A stretch of DNA of 64,000 bases from Antedon mediterranea (lineage: Eukaryota > Echinodermata > Crinoidea > Comatulida > Antedonidae). Each line of letters opens with the position of its first letter. The stretch's first letter is position 1. The stretch spans positions 23,648,001 through 23,712,000 of the forward strand of contig NC_092674.1 in assembly GCF_964355755.1 (NCBI RefSeq), written 5' to 3'. Shown here one piece after another: positions 33,311-44,422 of the stretch. The notes under the pieces were generated by a model. The model was not told the DNA's origin and ran no database searches. It worked only from the letters and a program-made list of their open reading frames with translations. The translations under genes and the position numbers were made by a program.

Positions 33311-36300
33311 ATGAAATCTACAGTTAAACGGCCATCATATGATACCAAACGGAGACTGATGCTAAACATGGATTACAAAGTGTATTGGCTGCTTACTAAG
33401 TTCCTTGTACCACTTGGCTTCACTTCATTTGTTTCCGATGTTGGCGAACAGGTAAACTTCATGGGTAAACCATATACGGGTATTAAATAAATGGGTACGG
33501 TACATTCGTTTTGTGTTCCGAATGTAAGGACTATAATTAATTTGTTTTCTCTTTTGCGAGTCTTCCCCGCTTTTATTTCATTCAGCATACATTATGCTTA
33601 CGTATAGAAAACGTAATTAGTATACCTATTAAATTGTATTTTAACCTTTTTTAGTCGCGTGGAAGCGACTCTATAGTTCACTATGTCGGTCGGTCGGTCG
33701 GTCTGTCTGTCTGTCGGTCCGGTATCACTATGCGTTTTATCGCTTTCTGACCTTATCTTGATATCAGTTTAATCTAGCTAAGTCAATTTTTCACAGTATA
33801 TTCCTTATGGACAGGAATCGATGTGGTTATGTTTTCACGGTGCGCAATAAAAAATTACGCGGTCTACGCACGATTTAACGAAATCACGTTTGTAATCATA
33901 TCTTCACAACCATGAATCACAATTAAATAAAATTTGGTACTCATAAATTTCAGGGCATAAATCATCATATGGCAATACAATTACGTGCGTAGCGCATGTA
34001 ACGCATGCGTACGCGCGCTTAAAATTTTCAAAATTTATTTTCGACGAAATAAGAGTACGTTTCAGGCAATTTTAAGCGTTTACAAAATTGCCATGAGTGC
34101 GCAGATTTTTGCGCGCGCACTGCGCGTTAAATGTTGTTGCGCACTCTTTTTGCCCGATTTCTGTTTTCTTGACTTACTTTTCAACTCGAAATTACGTTAT
34201 ACGAGCACGTCAAAAGTGACAGGCTACGCACGTGTAAATTAAAAAAATATAACTGTTTGTTTTTGTTTTTTCTCTCCGTATTTTTGTTTTGGTTATGTTT
34301 CTTAAATCAAATTATTTATTAAATCATGAAGTTGGATTTCTCGGATCTCTGAACTATTTCTCGAGATTAAACTTTTAATAATATTTGTGTTTTTTAAAGC
34401 GTTATTTTTTTTTTTTTGCCTCAGGTTTTGAACAGGGGTTTATCATCTACAGAAAACGCCACTGAGATTCTTGCTGCTTTTGGTATAGCATTCTCACTTA
34501 CAAAGTTTGCTGCCGGACCTTTTGAAGAATTCAAGAATGTCGCCTTGGTGTTAGTTCATTGCAAGAAGGAAGCAAAGATCGGGTTATTAACAATGTTTTT
34601 GGTTTGGGTCATCGTCCTGATATTTGCTTTACTAACAGGTTATTCAGTGATTTCAGTTTACTCACATACAAGTACAATATAACGACACCAAATTAATTCA
34701 TACATTAACATAACGACATGCAACACCTCATACATACACTGACCATCTGCACCCACAGAGAACAAACAATGCACCGTCTTTTTTTTACCGTTAAGCATTG
34801 TGTGTAATCATTTATAAACTCACGGACCTACCAAACAACATTGTTGGAACATTTTTCCTTAAAATAAAATGCCTATAAGAAAATTAATCTCTCACGATAC
34901 AGTAATAAAGAGTATTTCACGTACTTCACCTATTATTATATATAAAATATTAAAAATTATTATTCAATGTTTTTCATAAACATATTTGGCTGCCCTTGTC
35001 GAAACTAATAATGGACCATGTCAAAATTATTCTACTGCAGTTACTGCAATAACTATGTATACTCTTACACCTGTTGTGTTTAAATAATTATCATTAGGAG
35101 TTGCGATGTATTTTTATAGTGTCATCCATTTTACCACTGAAATATTGTATACTAAATAGCATATACCGAATTCGGGTACTTCATCACACATACACTTTAC
35201 AGTTTAGACAAAGACGTCGGACAGGACATACAAACAGCAATGCTAATGCTGTGCGGCTTCCCACTTTTACAGGGATTGGTAAGTTTATTTTAAAAAAAAG
35301 GCAACAATACAAAAAACATCAACCATATAGTTATAGATAGAACTGGTACTAAACTACAAAGAAGATGCTAATCTTTTTGACTTAACATGAAAGTATGCAC
35401 CTTCATGGAAGTTTTTTGGTCTAGCGACTGACATTTCAGTCTTTTCTTGCCCGGCCCAAGGATGGGACTTGTTTTTTTGACCAAGAATCGATACATCACA
35501 CCACTTCGATTGTGGACAGGCCTTTTCAAGGTTGAAGTCTGTTTCAAATCGGTCACGGACCAATCGGAAGAAATCGATTATTCGATCTTTAGGAGTGTGT
35601 ACATTGTATGTGCATATCAAAAGATCCAGTTACTAATTTTTACCTTTTAAATAGATATTTTACTTAGCAGGATATATCCTGCAGATGAAATACACATCTC
35701 TTGTTGGAACCGCATCTGTGGTAGATGTAGCAGTCCAGGTCAGTATATTTAGAATTCACACAGAGGTCAAATTAAGTATAACTGCTGCAAAGCTTTTAAA
35801 ATTCGCTGCATCAGTACTTCTATGAATGTATGGCTACTGTAGTTGAGAGCAGAATCGCTTGTAGACAAAAGCCAGTACCATTTTGAGATCATTGGCAAAA
35901 TTACTCAATGCGGTCAAATTAAGTCGGAGTTTATTTTATTTTTTTTTTACAAAATTCAAAGTTTAACGAAATGTAGACTAACTAGTTTGACCAAACCTTC
36001 TTGATCTCAGCAAACTTTAAGTTTGGCAAGAACAATTTTCCATAATGCTCGTTTGCACAAATTTAACCAAACAAGTTTAACCAAAATGTATACTATTTAG
36101 TTTGACCGAACCTTCATGAGAAACTAGTTTGCTGATAATTTTAACTTAGCAAACTCCAAGTTTAGCAACTTTGTTTTTAACCAACATGTACTAGATTTCT
36201 AAAGATTTTATCTAAACAAACTCCATGTTTGGTAGGCTTAAAAACTATTTTCCATATGCTAGTTTTTGCAAAATTTGACTAGTTAGTTTCACCGATTAAT

Positions 36301-39300
36301 TCAAATTCAAGTTTTGCGAGAACAATTTTCCAAATGCTCGTTTGCAAATGTTTAACCAAATAAGTTCGACCAATGTACACTAGCTAGTTTGACCGAACCT
36401 TCTTGACAAAATAGTTTGCTGATCTCAGCAAACTCAAAGTTTGTCAATTTTCCAAATATGCTAGTTTGTTTGAAAAATTTACACTCTATAGCAAAATTTC
36501 TTAGAATAGTGCAGAATGCTAACAAACCGTTTCTAACAATTACAATAAATGACTTTAACAATTGGCTTGCTATTTTAGGCTACTACATTTCACTGTACTA
36601 TTTTAAAAACAAATTTAAAACTCTAATTATGTAATTCGAAAAATAGAAGTAAAGTATAACTGTTTTATTATAGGCGGTTACAATATTTGGATTACTGCAG
36701 TCAAATTTAGTAAATACAAAGCCTATCCTAATTCCTATTTTTGCTGTCTATATTGGTGCCATAACCAGAGTTAGTTTACTCTCAATTGGATTACTCGTCT
36801 TAAGACGATGGGAAAGGACACGCCTTTCGAGAGAACTACAAACACCACACGTAAGTCAAGTAGGCCTAAACGAGCCAAGTATTAATTAAGATGTTATTTG
36901 AATGTACTATAATAACCAACTTCCATGTTTCCATTTTGAAATTACCTGTACCTTATAATATGTGAATCTAAGCTATTTGAATAGCTTTTTTCAATTTGGT
37001 AAAATCATTTTAGAGGGCTATATATTATAAGTAGTCTAGGAGGCCTAGCCACATTTTTTACTTCTTTGTCGTTTTCTTGAAACATTTTTATACTACTTAC
37101 TTACTTTTTTTTTCCAATGCTGGCACGTTTTAACAACCTAAAATTTCCAACGAATAAATCACGCACGCCGAAACACATCGAAAATCGGTATCACGTCAAG
37201 ATACACAGAATGTGTGACGTGGTACACAAATTTTATCCATACGGAAACGGATGTTGCCCGAACTTTCTATTATTAATATTATTACGTAAAACTACATCTA
37301 ATGTAATAATAATAATTTTCATTGCATTTTTGTCAAATCAAGAAAACTGACAGTAATTAAGTTGTTAATCTTATATCTTTAGGAGAGCAATCTGAGTGTT
37401 GTAAACGTTTTGAAATTTTGGTGGCCACTTGCGATTGTCAGAGGTGTTCAAACAATCAGCAGACCAATTGTTAACTTGTTTGTAGCCAGAGATTTAAATG
37501 GGTCAGATGAGGCTATTCAGGTAGAAATGTTTTTTGTTTTTTATTCATCTTAAAACTGCAAATACGATAATCTATATTTTCTTTTTTCTCTCGCTCTTAT
37601 TTTCTTTTACAAAGGTAAATCCTCATATTAAAAAAACAATTGTTATTATAGTTTTAGAAAAACTCATTATCTATAATGCCGTTTTGGGCTATAGCAGTTC
37701 ATTAGTTAATGCTGTTTATTGTTATAGACCAGAGTATAACATATGTAAAAATAATTTTTAACATATTTATTTACATACACAATTTTTTCCCCTCTCTTTT
37801 CCCTTCTATTCGGTTAAAAAAAAAGGTTTGGTGTAGTAAGTCTGTTGTAAAGTAGTTATTTTGATGTTTTTTGTCTGTCTGTTTTTAATCCGTGTCTATT
37901 TATAATTGTTATTTTATATATTCACTCATAAGCCAGAATTGGCTGGTCTTGATATTTCACAAGAGTATGATTAAGTAAATAAATACAAAAAAATATGTTT
38001 TTCCTCGTATCAAAGGCCATAGCAGTTCTGAGCCTTGTTTTTCCAGTAGCTTTAGCTTCTTTTCATTGGTTAGATGACATAAAATCTATACAGCCTGCTT
38101 TTTTGAAGGTAAGAAATAAAAATGTGGATATTGTTTGAATGTTTGCTTGGATAATAAACACCAGTGACGTTATAAAGTGCGATAGAATATGTTTCGAAAC
38201 GTAAATAAAAAAAATAAGCACTAGTAAAATTAAGTTTGCAGTACATCATTCGTTTTCAAATGAAAATAAAGTATGGTTGAGAATGTCCCGAGGTTTCGCT
38301 GGTAATTACAATTCACATTGTAGTATACCGACTTGTTGAGACATCCTTAATCATACCTTATTTTCACTGTTACAATTACCGTACTATATGAATGGGTTGT
38401 ATTATTACCATAAGTCAGATGCTTCTCTGAGGGTAGAGTAGGGCGTGTGACGTAATTAGCTCTTTGACGCAAAGCCAGTTCGAATCATGAGAGTGTGTAC
38501 CAAAGACAAATTTCGTGATACAACGGCACACATGCCAATATTTTGAGAATTATTTAAAGTACTGGTCAACGCATTACATTGGTTCTATGATATAGGCGCC
38601 CGTATGCATTATGTGACGCTGTATCACGTGATTTATCTATAATACTTGATCATTGTAGAAACATACATTGAAGGGTATTGAACTTTTATCAACATCTAAG
38701 AGAAGAATGGAAAATCTTTTTAGAAACTCCATACCTGTTACAATTGTTTCGACATTGTTTTAGTTTTTTTCTTAATTTTTTTATAATTATTATATTTGTA
38801 TATATTCGAAATAAAAACAAATAATACTGAGCATAAGCTGTAATTCACTACAATATATTTAAACACGATTTAAAAAATATGTTGACCTTGATACTTGGTG
38901 TACCGCAGCGGCGGCAAACTTATCAACATATTGATTTTCGAGAAACGATTTTTAAACGATATAAAGTACACACAATTAATTATCAAACAATTTTTTACTG
39001 AAAGCAAATTTAGTATAGCAATACATTCGTTCTGTATTTACATATTTTCCATCATAACCGCCATATTAATTGATCTTAAATGTTAATTAATTCACAAAAT
39101 ATGTATTTTTCATGTTTTTTCAACCAGTAATATTTTTAAATTTGTAATTTATAAATAAAAAAAAATGACCATAAGGATATTATTTAACATTGTTAGCATT
39201 AATAGTAAAAATATGATGCTAAATAAATGACTCTACACTAATGTAGTATATTATACAGACAAACTGAATCCCTCCTCTCTCATTTGCCTATGGTTAGAAG

Positions 39301-42300
39301 CAACATATCATCGCTATCTTTTTTTATTATTATTATCTATCAAACTAATTGTTTTCTATTGATTTTTCCTTTCCCGTTTCCCGCCTGTCTCTATCCGTTC
39401 GCTCTGTGTCTCAGGCAGACCTGACTCAAGATCCTGTATCTTTCTGTGATCCTTTTTCCTTTCCCGTTTCCCGCCTGTCTCTATCCGTTCGCTCTGTGTC
39501 TCAGGCAGACCTGACTCAAGATGATCCTGTATCTTTCTGTGATTATTTTTCCTTTTCACCGGATTTATTGTTATTTGTATATTAGGCTTTTTTTATTATT
39601 TTTTTTTTCTATTATTGCTTCAATCTTAAAAGCAAGAAAATAAATGTTATTTGGAATTAAATTTTCAATAATTTTACAGGACACAAATCCACGTTGTCTT
39701 TTATGTTTTTTATGTTGTGCTTGTAATTTATGCCTTTAATACATTTGAAAAATACCACAGATTCCAAATATTTTTTTTAATCAATAATTAATAAATAAAC
39801 GAAAAAAAATTACATACGAGGTTTGATATAAGCATCAACGAATAAATATGAGCATGCACAAAAATGCCTGCTTTCTGCCGTTATACCAGGGAAGAGTGAC
39901 TCTTCCCTGGTTATATATTTGGTACAATAAGTCAATATTATCACACAAAAAAAGAGATACGATGTTCTTAATTAGTGACGATATAGGGAAACAGTCAAGT
40001 TTAAATAAAAGTTTCATTAGTACGATACGGTAACTTCATTATTTATTGCTATCCGTATAAAAAAGGCAGACAAAACTAAACATCAATAAAAACGAAAAGT
40101 TACAACAAAAAAACACGAACACTTGTTTAAAAATGGTTCCTCAACAAGAAACAAAGAAGTAATACAAAATTTACAATGTAATGAAATTGATATTAATATT
40201 AATACTTAATGTTATTCTTTCTTGTAGGAAACAGAAAGCACACTTGTGAAAAGAAATCATATAAGGAAATTTGATTTATGCTGTGTTATTCTGGGATTTT
40301 CGGTAATATTGTTATCTTTATCTGTATGAAATTTAAAGACTAAAATATTATTCAGCAATTTAATGATATTTCCACTTAGGCCTAATGGTTGTGCTTATTT
40401 TAAATTTGTGTTTGTCTCTTTTTCTTTTTTAGACGTTAGACAGATTTTTTAATCCTGCCTGCCTTTGGTCACAAACAAACATTACATTAAGCCGATTTTC
40501 CATTAGGCGAATTTGTTCACGCGAATCGAAAGCGCCCTCCTACGCATGCGTATTCATGTTTACCTTTTCCAATTCCCTCTCTACGCATGCGTATAAGCTG
40601 ACGCTTTCGATTCGCGCGAACAAATTCGCCTAGTGGAAAATCGGCTTTATATTTATGGGTGTTGTTTCTAGGTTTTTTTCAGTCTATTTTGGATTCCTGG
40701 AATTGTGGTGACTTTTTACACAAGTAGTATGGGCGTGTCGGAAGAGATTGCTGAGATGTGCGTGGTACCATTAAAAATGTTCTCGGTGGCCACCTTAATA
40801 AGTAACATTTGCGTTGATTGTGTTTAAGTATATTAGTTAGGATCTACTGTACAAACACTATTAGTAACCAGATTTCAATGGTGAAGTAAGGCCCTGTTTA
40901 CACAGCCATAACTAAAATTATCGGTTGATTTATTTAACCATCACTATAATATCTCTATGATATAACCAATCAAATAACTAATAAAAGGTGCATGATCATT
41001 ACAGTACACACACCTGATTCTGCAGCTATCACTAGATAGAATCTAACTGACTATAGTATCGCAAGTCATCTAGATACGGGTTTGGCTGTATTATTATTAT
41101 TATTATTATCAAACTTTATAAAGCGTCAATTCAAAGACCGAGGTACAAAATAAATGGCGCTATGCATGTTAGTGGTCGAAAAAATAAGTTTTGAGCAATT
41201 TTTTAAATAAGGCAACAGAAGAGCAGTGTTTAATTACACTATGTCTACTGACAGCTACAGAATCGGGTGGAACGGGAAATGCTCAATTCCTTCAGATAAA
41301 TGGTTAAAAATCATCGCATTATGGATAATTATCTCATTTCAATGAGATAAACTCAAATCATTAATTTATGAAAATTGCTATTTTTAAAGTTTGATTATTC
41401 AATAACGGATAATCGATATGAAGTCTGTGTACAAAAACATTGATTTGTACATATTTCTTGTAATTCAATATTTATTCAGGCATACAGTTAGGGTGAAAAC
41501 GTGAAAAGGCTTCCTATAGTCTATAGGCCTATTGTTTTTTAAATATGACCAGTGCTGTTTTTTCCATTTCGCGCATAATAATTATTGGTATTTCAAAATA
41601 CCTTCCATGTAAAACTGACAAATTATGTTCACAACATATATAAAATGAAATGAGCTCTAGAAGTTGAGGATTGATCTGAGAAAATCTGCATTCAGTGTTA
41701 CTTTTAGCAAAATCATATGTAACATACACACTAAACATCTGTAGCAAATAATAGTGGAATTTTTTTATCATTTTGTTCCGCTAACACCATATAACTTTCA
41801 AAATGTTCCGTTTACGCAATAAATGCGTATGTTGTCTTCTTCCACGCTGTTTTTGAAACTTTTATAAAGGCTTTCTAATTATTGTCTTTTTTCAGTTGGA
41901 TGGCGATCTCATATTACGTCATGGTTGATATTACATAAGAAGACGTCGGTAGTGTTTCCTAGCTCTGTTATACGAATGATCATATTTCTCGCCGTTTTGA
42001 ATCTATTTCCATTACTCGGGTATGTTCTATAAAAATCGTCTGTAAATATTATAATTATGTTGTTATTATTAATAATATTATTATTCTGGAAACACAGGAT
42101 CGCAATCCTATATAGTACTATTTATTTGACATGCAAACCTTTAAACAATAAGTTAAATATTCTTCAAAAGTTATGCTCATTTGTATTTACAATCTAAATT
42201 TTTCACTGAGCAGAAAGCTACCAACAATGCTGTTGGATCGATAGATTTTTGAACAAAATTGGCTTCCTTCTATGATTTTAAATAACACATGTGTCAAACC

Positions 42301-42693
42301 AAAAACTAAGCAAGAAGAAATACCACAACGATGAAACAACACTTTGGTTTCAAGGAAAAACAAAAACAGACTTTATTCCATTGCGGCTCACAACTCTCTG
42401 GATCACATGTCAGCATTACTGAAGGGATTGTTTTTCAATTTTACAGGATACATGGAACACCTTTAGGAGTTGCAGCACTTCTGTTTGGATTCATAGCGGA
42501 ATCACTATCCGTGCAAATAGCAACATTCGTTGTAGAATACAAAATGGTCAGTGTTATCGAATGTCTTTGTTCAAGGTTTAACTATAATAATAATATTTGA
42601 ATTTTAAAACAAACACCTCTTATTTCAATACAGAAAAGAAGCCGCCCTCTAGTTGTATCAAGCAAGAACTACGGAGCGATCATTGACAACTGA
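33311..42693 (+). CDS. ANKH: ANKH copy C, progressive ankylosis protein homolog, 12 exons, 484 aa
   Basis: Exons: 33311-33451, 34425-34638, 35160-35278, 35655-35738, 36674-36850, 37383-37520, 38016-38108, 40228-40302, 40672-40801, 41896-42019, 42447-42546, 42634-42693. Exons 2-11 equal those of copy B in length and phase; exon 1 is one codon longer. The frame is open and GT/AG borders hold, but the donor of exon 2 (GTTATT) is poor. Visible blocks include WLLTKFLVPLGF, LNRGLSSTENATEILA, AVTIFGLLQSNLVNTKP, RGVQTISRPIVNLFVARD and FPSSVIRMIIFLAVLNLFP. Exon 9 ends LIS-type rather than LIG because its last base is A, giving Ile at the junction. The last exon differs from B by a net 2-nt deletion, so the tail ends early at IIDN. 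An upstream in-frame ATG at 33245 is possible, but 33311 aligns with copy B. Confidence 0.9.
33651..34000 (+). repeat. Second copy of the 346-bp dispersed repeat
   Basis: Near-identical to 24521-24866, starting at GCGACTCTATAGTTCACTATG. It is located in intron 1 of copy C. Confidence 0.85.
35780..36480. repeat. Cluster of inverted CAAACTCCAAGTTTG-type repeats
   Basis: Short units with AACTAGTTTGACC, CAAACTTTAAGTTTGGC and ACAATTTTCCAAATGCTCG repeat four to five times with both orientations interleaved. Single pieces of the family lie at 12830-12910, 23930-23990 and 26330-26420. This fills intron 4 of copy C. Confidence 0.7.
38109..40227 (+). other. Intron 7 of ANKH copy C; no nested gene
   Basis: Contains a direct duplication (39363-39451 and 39452-39543; units share TTTCCCGTTTCCCGCCTGTC and CAGGCAGACCTGACTCAAG) and a perfect small palindrome, ACCAGGGAAGAG-TGA-CTCTTCCCTGGT, at about 39886-39912. 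The rest is AT-rich and unremarkable. Confidence 0.6.
40487..40649. mobile_element. PIF/Harbinger-like MITE, TIR AGCCGATTTTCCA, TSD TTA
   Basis: The element at 40490-40646 has inverted ends AGCCGATTTTCCAYTAGGCG and onward (GAATTTGTTCGCG-CGAATCGAAAGCG), flanked by TTA on both sides. The 3-bp TWA duplication is typical of PIF/Harbinger. Interior copies of CTACGCATGCGTA are also mirrored. It lies in intron 8 of copy C. Confidence 0.85.
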
Positions 42694-43299
42694 CATTGAA
42701 ACGACAAATGGAGAAACTCAGAGATGCAGATTATTTAGTTGGAAACACATTAGTGTAAGCTATTATAAAGAAAAATAATAACATTATTATTGATAATTAT
42801 TCCTAATAACTGCTAACATATTCAAATGTGCAGTGTATTCATAAGAATATGTTACAAGGTTTTTACGAACACTATTGTTGGCATTGCACCAGTGTGTCCA
42901 GTTTGTCCAGATGTATCTGTAATTTAGCGTGAGATCATCAACATACTTACATTTTCCACAGCATCCCAGACTAGCATCATTAATAATAAGAAATAATATT
43001 GGTCACAACTTTGTGCTCTATGGCACACCAGATCGGATCTTTATTATACCCGAGACAATTACCATCATGTTTTTAATAAGGATTAAAAAAGTAAAATATA
43101 TCTACAGTAAATCATATTAAAGATGAAATACACAATACATAAACAATGAAAGAGATTAAAACATTAGAGAAATAATAGAAACGGGTCATGCATAATACAA
43201 AACTAATTGTCTACTAGATTTCACTCCTTACAAAGCAAAAATTAAAAGCCCATAAATGATTTAACTTCCTTGCGTCAATAATGGTAGTTAGTTTCCTAA
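42694..43299. other. 3' flank of copy C; no gene recognised
   Basis: Similarity to the tails of A and B fades within about 60 bp of the stop codon. No gene or clear transposon is seen. AATAAA-like hexamers are common here because of the base composition. Confidence 0.5.
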
Positions 43300-44185
43300 A
43301 TAAGTTGTAATAGGAGCAATCTTTATCAAGTAAGTTAGTAGAGAAGTAGCAATCTTTATCAAATTTTAAGTTAGTAGAGAATGAACAATCTTTATCAAAA
43401 TTAAGTTAGTAGAGAAGAAGCAATCTTTATCAAATTTTAAGTTAGCAGAGAAGAAGCAACCTTTATCAAATTTTAAGTTAGTAGAGAAGGAGCAATCTTT
43501 ATCAACAACATTAAGTTCGTAGAGAAGAAGCAACCTTTATCAAATGTTAAGTTAGTAGAGAATGAACAATCTTTATCAAAATGAAGTTAGTAGAGAAGAA
43601 GCAATCTTTATAAAATTTTAAGTTAGTAGAGAAGAAGCAATCTTTATAAAATTTTAAGTTAGTAGAGAAGAATCAATCTTTATCAAATTTTAAGTTATCA
43701 AATTTTTTAGTTAGTAGAGAAGAAGCAATCTTTATCAACATTTTAAGTTAGAGAGAAGGGGCAATCTTTATCAAATTTTATGTTACTAGAGAAGAAGCAA
43801 TCTTTATCAACAACATTAAGTTAGCAGAGAAGGAGCAATCTTTATCAAATTTTAAGTTAGCAGAGAAGGAGCAATCTTTATCAAATTTTAAGTTAGAAAG
43901 AAGAAGCAATCTTTATCAAAATTAAGTTAGTAGAGAAGAAGCAATCTTTATCAAATTTTAAGTTAGTAGACAAGCAATCTTTATCAAATTTTAAGTTAGT
44001 AGAGAAGAAGCAATCTTTATCAAATTTTAAGTTAGTAGAGAATGAACAATCTTTATCAAAATTAAGTTAGTAGAGAAGAAGCAATCTTTATCAAATTTTA
44101 AGTTAGTTGAGAATAAGCAATCTTTATCAAATTTTAAGTCAGAGAGAAGAAGCAATCTTTATCAAATATTTTAAGTTATATTATA
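43300..44185. repeat. Minisatellite, more than 20 units of about 36 bp, C/D junction
   Basis: Units follow AAGTTAGTAGAGAAGAAG-CAATCTTTATCAAATTTT. Some units are shorter (missing ATTTT) or carry TGAACAATC in place of GAAGCAATC. The array fills most of the spacer between copies C and D. Confidence 0.95.
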
Positions 44186-44220
44186 TTAGGCCTAGGCCTA
44201 GTAGAGAAGAAGGAGGAATT

Positions 44221-44331
44221 TTGCATGCTGCCCTCTATAAACATTATATAAGTTTTATGATGTGTGACGTATTGCCACACGAATTGATCATGCATGCAAG
44301 TCGTAAATAAAAATCTGAGCAAATGTTGGAC
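44221..44331 (+). promoter_or_regulatory. Conserved 5' flank of ANKH copy D (candidate promoter)
   Basis: CTGCCCTCTATAAACATTATATAA, then CACGAATTGAT, CATGCAAGTCGTAAATA and CTGAGCAAATGTT match blocks upstream of B and C. A GTGTGACG insertion separates two of the blocks. The segment ends about 90 bp before the start codon, much closer than in B and C. Confidence 0.4.
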
Positions 44332-44422
44332 AAAGTTTCGTCATGTTTCAGCTCAGTTTTACTTTTAATAAAAGAAACCTGAAACATTATCTCCAGATCT
44401 CAAAAAGAGACCAACGCTAAAA

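Noticed and set aside
33985-34242. Plus-strand open frame of 85 codons in intron 1 of copy C
   Set aside because: It begins at the end of a dispersed repeat and has no family features.
35354-35620. Minus-strand open frame of 88 codons in intron 3 of ANKH copy C
   Set aside because: No recognisable domain, no supporting splice structure, and overlapping frames on the other strand of similar length; probably chance.
39349-39585. Open frame with two copies of a FSFPVSRLSLSVRSVSQADL-like peptide
   Set aside because: It is produced by the tandem duplication of about 90 bp; open on both strands.
43300-44185. CRISPR-like look of regularly repeated units
   Set aside because: Units are contiguous with no unique spacers, and the DNA is from an animal; it is a minisatellite.
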